From contig SEBV01000004.1 in assembly GCA_004172865.1 (NCBI GenBank), positions 1 to 64,000 on the forward strand: a stretch of DNA of 64,000 bases. The letters run 5' to 3'. This document shows positions 6,600 to 13,601 of this stretch, in pieces. The notes below the pieces were generated by a model. That model was given only the letters and a program-made list of their open reading frames with translations, did no database searches and was not told the DNA's origin. The position numbers were made by a program, and so were the translations under genes. Within the stretch, counting starts at the first letter, position 1. The number at the start of each line of letters is the position of its first letter. Source of the stretch: Gammaproteobacteria bacterium. Lineage in GTDB: Bacteria > Pseudomonadota > Gammaproteobacteria > Pseudomonadales > Cellvibrionaceae.

Positions 6600-6613
6600 T
6601 AACAAGTCGCTGC
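6600..6613 (+). repeat. attC13, first ~14 bases only (end of the array)
   Basis: TAACAAGTCGCTGC starts an attC at the right place. Its R'' ATGCTAAC complements GTTAGCAT at the left end of cassette 12. After that the sequence is unrelated to any attC. The remaining ~115 bases are not found at the far end of the neighbouring element either. Confidence 0.75.
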
Positions 6614-6891
6614 TGCATTTAAATACTCTTTGTATGTCATGCTCAATAAATCCTTTATAAAAATTTAATCAGGCTAGAAGCTATTTTATTTATCACTAAT
6701 TCTTATATTTAATCTTCGTCTTCAAAAATTAATACTATGTCAATAGGGGTAGATGAATGGATATATGCTTCCATCAAAGCTAGTGAGCGCTTTTATTATT
6801 AACAATGGGTTTAGGGACTCAGGTTTAAAGAGTACTACAACAGAGAAGGCAGGCCTTACCAACTATGGTATGAATAAGGAGCTTTTGTAAA
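6614..6891. other. Junction region between array and mobile element
   Basis: AT-rich sequence after the broken attC13 and before the XRE gene. The only gene-like feature is a 45-codon frame at 6753-6890. No attC arms, no tRNA and no obvious inverted repeat were seen. The left end of the recombinase element should lie here or just right of 6613. Confidence 0.4.
6753..6890 (+). CDS. Possible 45-aa protein
   Basis: ATG 6753 is preceded by AGGGG four bases upstream and the frame ends at TAA 6888-6890, one base before the convergent XRE stop. The product starts MNGYMLPSKLVSAFIINNGF and is polar in its second half. No family recognised. A stop codon lies directly upstream, so it is not part of a longer frame. 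The close fit with its neighbour and the SD support it, but its short length leaves it uncertain. Confidence 0.25.
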   Translation: MNGYMLPSKLVSAFIINNGFRDSGLKSTTTEKAGLTNYGMNKELL

Positions 6892-7122
6892 CTAGTTAAA
6901 AAAATCCAAGCCTTTTTTGGGGTTCACTTCGAGAGCTTTGCAATACTCAATATATTCATAAACGTCCAATCTGCGCTCTAAAATTTCTACCTTCTGCACA
7001 AATGAATGGGGTTCATTAAGCCTTTCACCCAAGTCTCGCAAACTTAGCCCAAGTGCAAGCCTTGACTCTTTAAGCCAACTTATAAGATCTGAATACTGAG
7101 GGGAGGAAATCGCTTTTTTCAT
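6892..7122 (-). CDS. XRE-family helix-turn-helix regulator
   Basis: A 76-aa protein that is almost entirely a Cro/CI-type DNA-binding domain. It has a helix WLKESRLALGLSLRDLGERLN, in which SLRDLGERLN is helix 2, then the recognition turn EPHSFVQKVEILERRLDVYEY and a final helix with LEVNP. Such lone domains usually act as dimeric repressors. Two copies of GTACC-N7-GGTAC lie directly upstream, the nearer one two bases from the start codon, so autorepression and control of the divergent gene are likely. GGAGG on the coding strand lies inside the gene, not upstream. Probably the control gene of the mobile element. Confidence 0.8.
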   Translation of the reverse strand: MKKAISSPQYSDLISWLKESRLALGLSLRDLGERLNEPHSFVQKVEILERRLDVYEYIEYCKALEVNPKKGLDFFN

Positions 7123-7123
7123 C

Positions 7124-7140
7124 GTACCTATTATTGGTAC
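7124..7140. promoter_or_regulatory. Operator 1: GTACC-N7-GGTAC
   Basis: A perfect 5-bp inverted repeat with a 7-base AT spacer (TATTATT), one base before the XRE start codon region. A second copy lies 28 bp away. Two helically phased-like sites between divergent genes suggest a repressor binding region. Confidence 0.6.
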
Positions 7141-7151
7141 AATGCCTCAAT

Positions 7152-7168
7152 GTACCCAAAATCGGTAC
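7152..7168. promoter_or_regulatory. Operator 2: GTACC-N7-GGTAC
   Basis: A second copy of the same inverted repeat with spacer CAAAATC, 20 bases upstream of the start of the divergent 235-aa gene. The centre-to-centre distance to operator 1 is 28 bp. Confidence 0.6.
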
Positions 7169-7188
7169 GCCGCAACTATACATGATAT

Positions 7189-7896
7189 ATGTTAAATACT
7201 GATAATAATCCGTTGAGCTACCTTGCCGATTTGGTCCTAATTGCTTTTCTAGCGTGTCTCCAGCAAAGAGAGGCATCTATATCTCTTGCCCAATTTCATA
7301 CCAGAAACTTTAGTCCGCACCCGCAACTCACTAGAGACTGTATTTGTTTTTTAATTAAGCAGGGTAGAGTAGGTGCTACGCTCGTTGGGAAGAGGAAGAG
7401 GGGAAAAGCGCGGCTTCGAGGGTTAGAGATCACTATTAAAGTATCGAGCACAGAAGTGACTAAGTTAATTGCCCATTTGAGCCAATATTTAAAATGTACA
7501 CCGCTCGATAGCGGCGACTGTCAGCGGATAAAACTTTTAGATGATCAATTGAAAATCTATGAATGCGTTGAATACTGCCGTTATTATTTGGACAGGGAGG
7601 GGCTCGACTTGAAGGATGATTTCAAGCAGCTACACAAGCTTCAATTAATGATTTTAGAGTTAGCTCAAGAGCAAGTTTTTATGGTAATTTGGCGAGCAGT
7701 AAAAACTGCCTCAGAACGTGCAATCGTTAAGAATAGAAAATCGGTTTCACTCAGTGAGCTTATGGAATTAGCATACAAATATTTCATCAGCTATAGAAAA
7801 CGTGACGTACAAATTGATTTTTATAGGGCACCTTACGCTGTAGTAAGTAGTACGCTAAGATCTACTTTACTTACGTTTAAATTGCCTGAAGGATAA
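7189..7896 (+). CDS. Unknown 235-aa protein divergent from the XRE regulator
   Basis: A mostly helical basic protein with no recognised family. The first ~90 residues could form a winged-helix-like region (ISLAQFHTRNFSPHPQLTRD, then CFLIKQGRVGATLVGKRKRG). The middle is leucine-rich and helical, and the C-terminal region carries Arg/Lys clusters (SYRKRDVQIDFYRAPY). No membrane segment or signal. Its start overlaps the probable promoter region with the two operators, so it is likely repressed by the XRE protein. It ends exactly where the convergent recombinase operon ends (zero-base gap). A role in element transfer or replication is a guess. Confidence 0.65.
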   Translation: MLNTDNNPLSYLADLVLIAFLACLQQREASISLAQFHTRNFSPHPQLTRDCICFLIKQGRVGATLVGKRKRGKARLRGLEITIKVSSTEVTKLIAHLSQYLKCTPLDSGDCQRIKLLDDQLKIYECVEYCRYYLDREGLDLKDDFKQLHKLQLMILELAQEQVFMVIWRAVKTASERAIVKNRKSVSLSELMELAYKYFISYRKRDVQIDFYRAPYAVVSSTLRSTLLTFKLPEG

Positions 7897-8340
7897 TCAT
7901 TTTATTGTTTTAACATTATCAGTTTTGGGTAATGTATTGACATCTATCTCGTAGCCCTCAAAAAATGAAATCCAGTTTACACCATGTATAGCTGCCGCTT
8001 TCATGAGCGCAGAAAATGCAATCTTTAAATTCTTCTCTCGATCAAGAGCATCTGATAAAGCTAACTCCAACCCAATGATTTTCTGTTTGTCAGTCACGGT
8101 TGATGTTTTAGCTATCTTAGCTGCTATACACCGAGTTTCTTGTTGCTTTTTTTTGGCTGCTTCCTCTAAAGCGACGCGTTCTGAACACCGAGTAATAGAG
8201 GATGCATTATTTACAAGTCTCATTCGCCGTACAAGTGAACGAACCGTGATGCTAATGTCATCCGTTAGGTGCTCAGAGATGACTTGCGTTAATTCTTCGT
8301 CTATCGCTTGGGAGCTTTGCCGTCTAATATTTACTTTCAT
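7897..8340 (-). CDS. Small charged protein at the end of the recombinase operon (TnpC/GmtX-like position)
   Basis: The frame is open to 8472, but ATG 8340 is preferred because it overlaps the end of the large recombinase gene, giving 147 aa. It has an N-terminal helical region with possible DNA-binding character (ISITVRSLVRRMRLVNNAS), an Ala/Lys/Gln-rich coiled stretch (EEAAKKKQQETRCIAAKIAK), and a C-terminal helix ending in HGVNWISFF. In Tn554 the third gene, tnpC, is a comparable small protein that influences transposition; gamma-mobile-trio elements also carry a small third protein. Similarity is by position and layout only. Confidence 0.6.
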   Translation of the reverse strand: MKVNIRRQSSQAIDEELTQVISEHLTDDISITVRSLVRRMRLVNNASSITRCSERVALEEAAKKKQQETRCIAAKIAKTSTVTDKQKIIGLELALSDALDREKNLKIAFSALMKAAAIHGVNWISFFEGYEIDVNTLPKTDNVKTIK

Positions 8341-10537
8341 AATTAATTTCAACTTGAATTGGGCGATCCAATGCTGTTTTTCCTTTAGGGATAACTGCAT
8401 CAACAAATAAGTCCTTGCCGTCCTGAAAAGGATTTGTATTAGGACGGCTATCAAGCGCCAACTGAATGCCATTTAGGATTTTTTCAGCATGCGCAAGTTG
8501 AACACTTCCATAAACCCCATGATCCTGGCTTTCCCTAATAACCTGTATAGTGTTGATGTGCCGTTGCTTTAGCTCCTCTAACATTAGTTTTGATTCCGCC
8601 CTGTTATCGGATACGTAATGAGTGCAGCCAGTGAAGCACTGAAGATGTTTGGGACATGGATTTGTTATCATATTAGCTACACATACACCATAAGGCGTTA
8701 GATGCATTGCATCTGCATGAGCAGCTAACCATTCAATTGCTTTTTCATCGCCAAATTCCAGCTGTAATTCTCTGAACGTTTTACTAATACTACCTCCAAT
8801 CTGATTAGTTGCGATTTTTCCTAACAACTCAAGTGCCTTGGGCGGCATTGAATTAAGAATAGTTTCCTCTATGTTAAATTGGGCCAATGATTCAGAAACA
8901 GATCTATGATCGTATTCATAATTTTGTGCGTAACTTTTTCTACCCATTGTTTTTGCGTGAATTATATCGGACACTTTAGCGCGAATTAATTCAGTACTGC
9001 GCAAATGGCGTAACGAGTGGGAATTTAATCTACAATCTCTACCAAGATAAATTTTAAAGATATTTTCATCATTACCCTCACCATTCAAAGCTTTATCAAG
9101 ATTTTGGGGCGACAATCTGCTAACAAATAAGTACCTATTCCAATCGTAGAACCAACCTGATTTGCTTTCTTTTGCCTTAGCTTTTCGTGGAAGTAAAAAC
9201 AATACATCAGACGCTTTGAGAAGCACTTCAGAACCTATTGATATAGCGGGCTCGATGGTAGATAGTTTTGTTTTAAAATGGCCTATAAGTGCGGCTTCAA
9301 TTTCAGATACCTTATATATTTCATTTTCGAGTGGAGATCTTTCTGTCCAAGGGATAATGCAACCGGTACCTTTTTCGTAGCGTGGCACTAAATAAGCTTT
9401 TAATATTCGTTCTCTTGGCATGTAAAGGTGGTGTCCGACACCAGCAAAAATCGCTTCTGGCGGCGCAATTGAACCAATAGCAGCACAAAAATCTTCAAGT
9501 TCAATAAACTGGCCTTGCTCAACATCATCAAACAATTGAGTATTATTACTTTTTTCATGTAAGCGCAATTTCCGGCGAAACGCCTCAGTAATTTTTTTGA
9601 CTTGAGTTAAAATTTCGTCGACATGTTCCTGGAAAGAGTGGGGTACAGGTACACGTCTTGGTTCATATAACTCAGATTTATCTTGCTTCTCCGCAAAGTA
9701 ATTAATATACAGAGTTTTCAGAACCTTCCCATTATTATCAATTACCACTTTCCCGTGCTGATCATATTCAATTTCCTCTGATTTCCATTCTGCTGGAATC
9801 ATACAAACTTCATTGATACGAAATCCCATAATCAGCATTAGTTTGATTGCAGGAAACAAAATCTCATCGACTTGACGTTGCGGCCTTGAGGACAAAATTT
9901 CAACCAAAGCATTAAACTCCTCAGCTAAAGGGAGCTTATCTGCATTTAAACGGTCATTTAATGTCGAAATTGCAACATGCGTTTTTCTTTTTTCCAGTCC
10001 TTTAGATGGCCGTTTAACTTTGTGGATAACTGGGCAAAAATTTGAAAATAAATGAACATCAAATGGATTTTTAGCTAACTCTAAAACTCTACCTGCTAAG
10101 ACTCCTGATGGCTGCAGTTCGACTGCTTTTTCATATGCATAAATAATGTCACTAATGGTGATAAGCCACGGGGATTTATTTTGTGTAGTTCCTGCCAAAA
10201 GTCTTATAGCACTAACAACAGCAAACACTAAACCAACTGAATTTCTAAGTTCAAGGCAACGCCTAGCTACCTCGGCCTTTAAAAACAAAATCCATTCATC
10301 ACTCAGAAGCACAGGAGTATTGGTTGCGGTTACTGGGTAAATGGAAAAATTATTAAGATAATGTTTTAGTTTCGTTTTATTAAACGAAAGCTCATTTAAA
10401 ACCCAAGCAGAACCATCATTTGAACGACCACTCATTGGATCATAATTTATATTCCAATTGAATCTAGTATTTGATAAATCGAATAGAATTTTGTATTGAT
10501 CTACAAAGGTCAAGAAATTTTTATTGCTAATATTCAT
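8324..10537 (-). CDS. Large tyrosine recombinase (third of the operon)
   Basis: A 737-aa protein. The catalytic domain is complete: Arg240 in MGFRINEV, His507-x-x-Arg510 in SHSLRH, and the tyrosine in SYAQNYEYDH at about 540-542. A long N-terminal region (1-200) would hold the arm/core-binding part. After the catalytic tyrosine a C-terminal extension contains four cysteines (C619, C628, C634, C638; CPKHLQCFTGC), a probable zinc-binding module. The size and C-terminal extension resemble Tn554 TnpB and the large integrase of gamma-mobile-trio elements. GGAAG lies before ATG 10537, which overlaps the previous gene by 11 bases. Confidence 0.85.
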   Translation of the reverse strand: MNISNKNFLTFVDQYKILFDLSNTRFNWNINYDPMSGRSNDGSAWVLNELSFNKTKLKHYLNNFSIYPVTATNTPVLLSDEWILFLKAEVARRCLELRNSVGLVFAVVSAIRLLAGTTQNKSPWLITISDIIYAYEKAVELQPSGVLAGRVLELAKNPFDVHLFSNFCPVIHKVKRPSKGLEKRKTHVAISTLNDRLNADKLPLAEEFNALVEILSSRPQRQVDEILFPAIKLMLIMGFRINEVCMIPAEWKSEEIEYDQHGKVVIDNNGKVLKTLYINYFAEKQDKSELYEPRRVPVPHSFQEHVDEILTQVKKITEAFRRKLRLHEKSNNTQLFDDVEQGQFIELEDFCAAIGSIAPPEAIFAGVGHHLYMPRERILKAYLVPRYEKGTGCIIPWTERSPLENEIYKVSEIEAALIGHFKTKLSTIEPAISIGSEVLLKASDVLFLLPRKAKAKESKSGWFYDWNRYLFVSRLSPQNLDKALNGEGNDENIFKIYLGRDCRLNSHSLRHLRSTELIRAKVSDIIHAKTMGRKSYAQNYEYDHRSVSESLAQFNIEETILNSMPPKALELLGKIATNQIGGSISKTFRELQLEFGDEKAIEWLAAHADAMHLTPYGVCVANMITNPCPKHLQCFTGCTHYVSDNRAESKLMLEELKQRHINTIQVIRESQDHGVYGSVQLAHAEKILNGIQLALDSRPNTNPFQDGKDLFVDAVIPKGKTALDRPIQVEINYESKY

Positions 10538-12066
10538 TTATTGAACTTCCTTTAGATTCCTTAATCTCATCTAATAATTTTTCTATAATTGCTAACGTTT
10601 CACCGAGTTTTGTAATTGGAGAAGATGCTACATTTTCATCTACTTCAACGGACTTAAAACGGTGGACTATCTCCCTCAGTTGATTAGCTAACAATGTATG
10701 CGGTAGCTCATCCATTAGCGGTAAGAATTTTGGACAGGTATGACAGGCTAGTAATGGAGAACGCTCACACAGGCTTACCTTGATGCTACACAATCCAATG
10801 CCCGGCATTAACACCCCATCTACCAATCCAGCTACCTTCGCATCTGGATTAGCTCTCTCCATTTCTTTTCTAATTATTAATCTGCCAGAAAATATGTCTG
10901 GAAGGTTCTTATAAACCTCAGATTGTCCTAGCGCTTGACTTAACACCCTCGCCATGTTCGCTGTAGCCGCCACATATGCTTGAGCTGTTTCAGTAGTGGT
11001 CTGTGTTTAGGGCTACAGATATTTCTGCGGCAGAAGCACCGCTATCCGCCATTCTTTGGGCAAAGGTATGCCTGAAGTGATAAGCAGTTTTCGACTCAAG
11101 CGTAAGGCGCGCGGTGACCTCCTTTGTGATAATCGTAAAATACAGACCTGTGTTAGCTTCAGTTGTTAAACTCAATAGGGGAGTTGACGTATATTTTTCT
11201 GGTTTTGAACATGACTTCTTGAATTCCCACCATTTTATTATGAGTAATTGCCATTTAGAGGGCAGGGCTTTTCTGAAAAAATCCTTTTTTTTGTGTTTCT
11301 GTTTTATGATTGGGACTGCAATATCATAATACTCATCCGCGTTACCAAATTTTTGTATGGATCCCACTTTCAACATGGCAAGTTGTTTTGGCCGAAGGCC
11401 AAAGGACATACACAATGCGACAATTGTTGCTTCAAGTAATCTTTTGGTATTCCCATTATTTGGCTTAGCAAGAGGTTTTGAGAAGTGCTCGATTTCCGAT
11501 TCCAGATATTGATTAATTTTAAACTCTTCATAAAGACTTAATTTGTAACTGCCATTGATTGCTCTCGCATTCTTAATCACTTTTGGAACAGGCCAGTTTT
11601 TAATTTGTGCAACGTAGGTTTTTTTTAAAATTCCAAAGTTATTTTCTGCTAAAAACGCTAAGAAAATTCTAACCATTGATGCGTAATGCTCTACAGCCTT
11701 CCCGCAGTTCAACCATTCTAAAAAATTTGCTTTAAGCTCGAAGATATCTACACAACTCATATCAAAATTTATATGTTCAAAAAATGCTACCAATGAAGTG
11801 AAAGAGTCAACTGCAGCTGGTACTTTGCTGTCAAGAATATAATACGCCAAATGTATTTTGGTTGCTTTTTCTATGTATGCGGGAATTCTTGAAAATTTCA
11901 AAGCATATTTTTTTGCATCTACGGATACATCCCAAACATCGGCTTTCATGAAGTCTTTTATGACGAATTCCTCGTCCAAAACCTCATCATAATATCTAAT
12001 ATTTTTAGGTGGAATGGTTTTCTCAAAGTCACTGAAGTCTTTTTCACTAACATCATACTTAAGCAT
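10527..12066 (-). pseudogene. Tyrosine recombinase (second of the operon), frameshifted before the catalytic Tyr
   Basis: Two frames form one gene. The 5' part (12066 to 10990) holds the Arg box (SFGLRPKQLAML) and the second box (YHFRHTFAQRMADSGAS) and stops at LNTDHY. The 3' part continues in the next frame with TTETAQAYVAATANMARV, carrying the catalytic tyrosine, then a C-terminal cysteine cluster (LCERSPLLACHTCPKF), and ends at 10527. Restoring the frame gives about 513 aa. A two-base loss in CACACTACT near 11000 would explain it. The start is ATG 12066, which overlaps the stop of the first recombinase (ATGCTTAA); an upstream ATG at 12153 also exists. Real mutation, programmed shift and sequencing error cannot be told apart here. 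Confidence 0.75.
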
Positions 12067-13207
12067 TTTGTACTCTCGCAAATTGCGATACTCTTTCATC
12101 AATCGATGCAATTGCAGCGGCAGAGGAGATACCATGCAGATAGAGCCTTGCATATCTGGAAGGCATGTCAGATTCTGGCGACCATCCCATAAACTCTCTC
12201 AGTTGCGACATAGAAGAATCCATATCATTTCCGCTGGATTTATAGAAAGAGGATAAAAGATTGCAAGCGGCTGTATGACGTAGATCATGCGGAGAAAGCC
12301 CGGACTTTCTAAAGTTTTCGCTCAAGACTGACTTAAAATTTTTATCTAAAGTGTTACCAATTTTTTCGATCATGTATCGAAGTTGACGCGAAGCTAGAGG
12401 CGTACCTTGATTGGAAGTAAAGATAAACGAGTTTCTTCTATTTGTTCGCCGTTGAGTGGCGAGGTAGTCATTAATTCGTACATATAAAAAATTAGGCAGA
12501 GGGACGAGTCTGTGTGAGTAGTTATTTTTAATTGATGCTATTTCTGATCTTGTATCAGCATCATTTTCAGTGGAGTAGGTGACCCTAATCCAAGTTTTAT
12601 CGTTTTCACAAACAATGCTGGAAGCCGTCAATACCAAGCACTCAGAAGTCCGCAGCCCCAAAAATAGCATTAAAAAAACAAGTATTTGATTCCGTGATCG
12701 GATTCTTAGTTGAAAGGGATTTAGTGATGAGGAAGGCTCGGAAACCTCCAGTATTTTCGAAATAGCGTCAGCAGAAAGCGCCCTTATAGGAGTTGATCCG
12801 CACTTTTTTGGGGCCTTAAATTGTTTATATATATTTGCAAGTCCCTCAATATCATCAATGAGAGCCTGTGATTGTAAGTCTCGCTGAGCAGTAACCAAGG
12901 CTTGTGCAGACACTTTTGAGCTCACACTTACAACAAACTTTATGCAAGCAGACCAAACTTCTGCAGATTTACTAGGAGAAATAGCGGGATTATTTAAAAT
13001 TTCGACATAAAACTGCTCAAGTATTAGTCGCAGCTTACGATAGTCCATTGTTCCGATCAGATGGTCTACCGACACGTTCAATTGAGCGGCGAAATTATAA
13101 ATTAGCCATTTGTAACCTAGTATGCGAAAACTTAAAAGACCCTTATGTATCGTATTTACTGGATAAGTTAAGAAAAGCAACACCGTAGGAGCTTGCCGAA
13201 ATGCCAA
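12059..13207 (-). CDS. Tyrosine recombinase (first of the operon, TnpA-like)
   Basis: A 382-aa integrase-type recombinase with all catalytic residues: Arg186 in LFLGLRTSE, His307 and Arg310 in SPHDLRHTAA, Trp342 in EFMGWSPE and Tyr352 in SRYARLY. The N-terminal part (about 55-140) would be the SAM-like core-binding domain. It may start at ATG 13207 or later at residue 54 (MDYRKL). It heads an overlapping operon with two further recombinases, like tnpA of Tn554 or the first member of RIT elements, so the three probably act together in excision and integration. A CATAAT/ATTATG inverted repeat lies about 55-70 bases upstream. Confidence 0.85.
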   Translation of the reverse strand: MAFRQAPTVLLFLTYPVNTIHKGLLSFRILGYKWLIYNFAAQLNVSVDHLIGTMDYRKLRLILEQFYVEILNNPAISPSKSAEVWSACIKFVVSVSSKVSAQALVTAQRDLQSQALIDDIEGLANIYKQFKAPKKCGSTPIRALSADAISKILEVSEPSSSLNPFQLRIRSRNQILVFLMLFLGLRTSECLVLTASSIVCENDKTWIRVTYSTENDADTRSEIASIKNNYSHRLVPLPNFLYVRINDYLATQRRTNRRNSFIFTSNQGTPLASRQLRYMIEKIGNTLDKNFKSVLSENFRKSGLSPHDLRHTAACNLLSSFYKSSGNDMDSSMSQLREFMGWSPESDMPSRYARLYLHGISSAAAIASIDERVSQFARVQNA

Positions 13208-13601
13208 ACTCGAAATCTACCCGTTGAGAAAAGCAACAGATCAAAATATTCCGGACATGCGCATAATGTATATTATGTTAAATTGAACATTAGCTAGCGA
13301 TTAAGGTAAGTATCCCACTGCCGGTTTATGGTTTATGTAAAAATAGATTATTGCTGTATTGGCTAGCCTCATCCAAACGCCCTTATTCCTATGATTAATA
13401 TCCGAAAAACTCATAAAAATATTAGCAATATGCAGGCCACTGCAATTTGCGGGTTTAAAACCCTTGATTTGTGTTCACTATGTTCAATCCATAAACATAG
13501 TGAGTAAATTGGTTTTTAAATTTGCACTTAAATGACTCATCACCGTCAGATACGCGCATTGATAAGGAACTTGCATAAATTCCACACTACCGATAACAAA
13601 T
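13208..13601. other. Intergenic region at the right end of the mobile element
   Basis: About 390 bases without a gene. It contains CATAAT-N4-ATTATG at 13262-13277, a GGGTTTAAAACCC palindrome at 13451-13463 and a perfect 10-bp hairpin TCACTATGTT/AACATAGTGA at 13475-13503. The promoter of the recombinase operon and the right boundary of the element must lie here. No tRNA or attC remnant was seen. Confidence 0.45.
13475..13503. repeat. Perfect 10-bp inverted repeat with 9-base loop
   Basis: TCACTATGTT and AACATAGTGA flank CAATCCATA. No T-tract follows on either strand, so it is not a typical terminator. It could be a protein-binding or recombination site near the end of the mobile element. Confidence 0.4.

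Larger units (their letters stand above)
1..6613 (+). mobile_element. Distal part of a chromosomal integron cassette array (12 cassettes)
   Basis: Twelve short plus-strand genes alternate with near-identical ~125-135 bp imperfect inverted repeats that begin TAACAAGTCG and end GGCGTTA, the layout of integron gene cassettes with attC sites. Stop codons abut or overlap the attC that follows. In cassettes 1, 2, 4-8, 10 and 12 the first bases after the preceding G^TTA junction are the reverse complement of the R'' box of that cassette's own attC, which is how circular cassettes are built. No integrase gene or attI is in the window. Cassette polarity places them left of base 1. That the array belongs to the host chromosome is inferred from the core genes to the right. 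Confidence 0.93.
6614..13300. mobile_element. Mobile element with three tyrosine recombinases abutting the integron
   Basis: Between the truncated attC13 and the core chromosome lies an accessory block. It holds an XRE repressor and a divergent unknown gene at the left end, and a minus-strand operon of three tyrosine recombinases plus a small charged protein that reads inward from the right end. Genes in the operon overlap by 8-17 bases. The plan (two or three recombinases followed by a small coiled protein, no relaxase or transposase of DDE type) is that of Tn554-like, RIT and gamma-mobile-trio elements. I cannot tell which without alignment. Boundaries are approximate: no terminal repeats were found by eye. 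Confidence 0.65.

Noticed and set aside
6820..6880. Possible end of an IS3-type transposase (peptide EYYNREGRPYQ in one frame)
   Set aside because: The stretch is only about 15 codons, stops at once and has no further support in the frame; another frame gives a better small gene.
7180..13285. TATGTTAAAT found at both ends of the recombinase element (7187 and 13274) as possible terminal repeat
   Set aside because: Ten bases, AT-rich, and the left copy is the start of a coding sequence, so chance is the simpler explanation.
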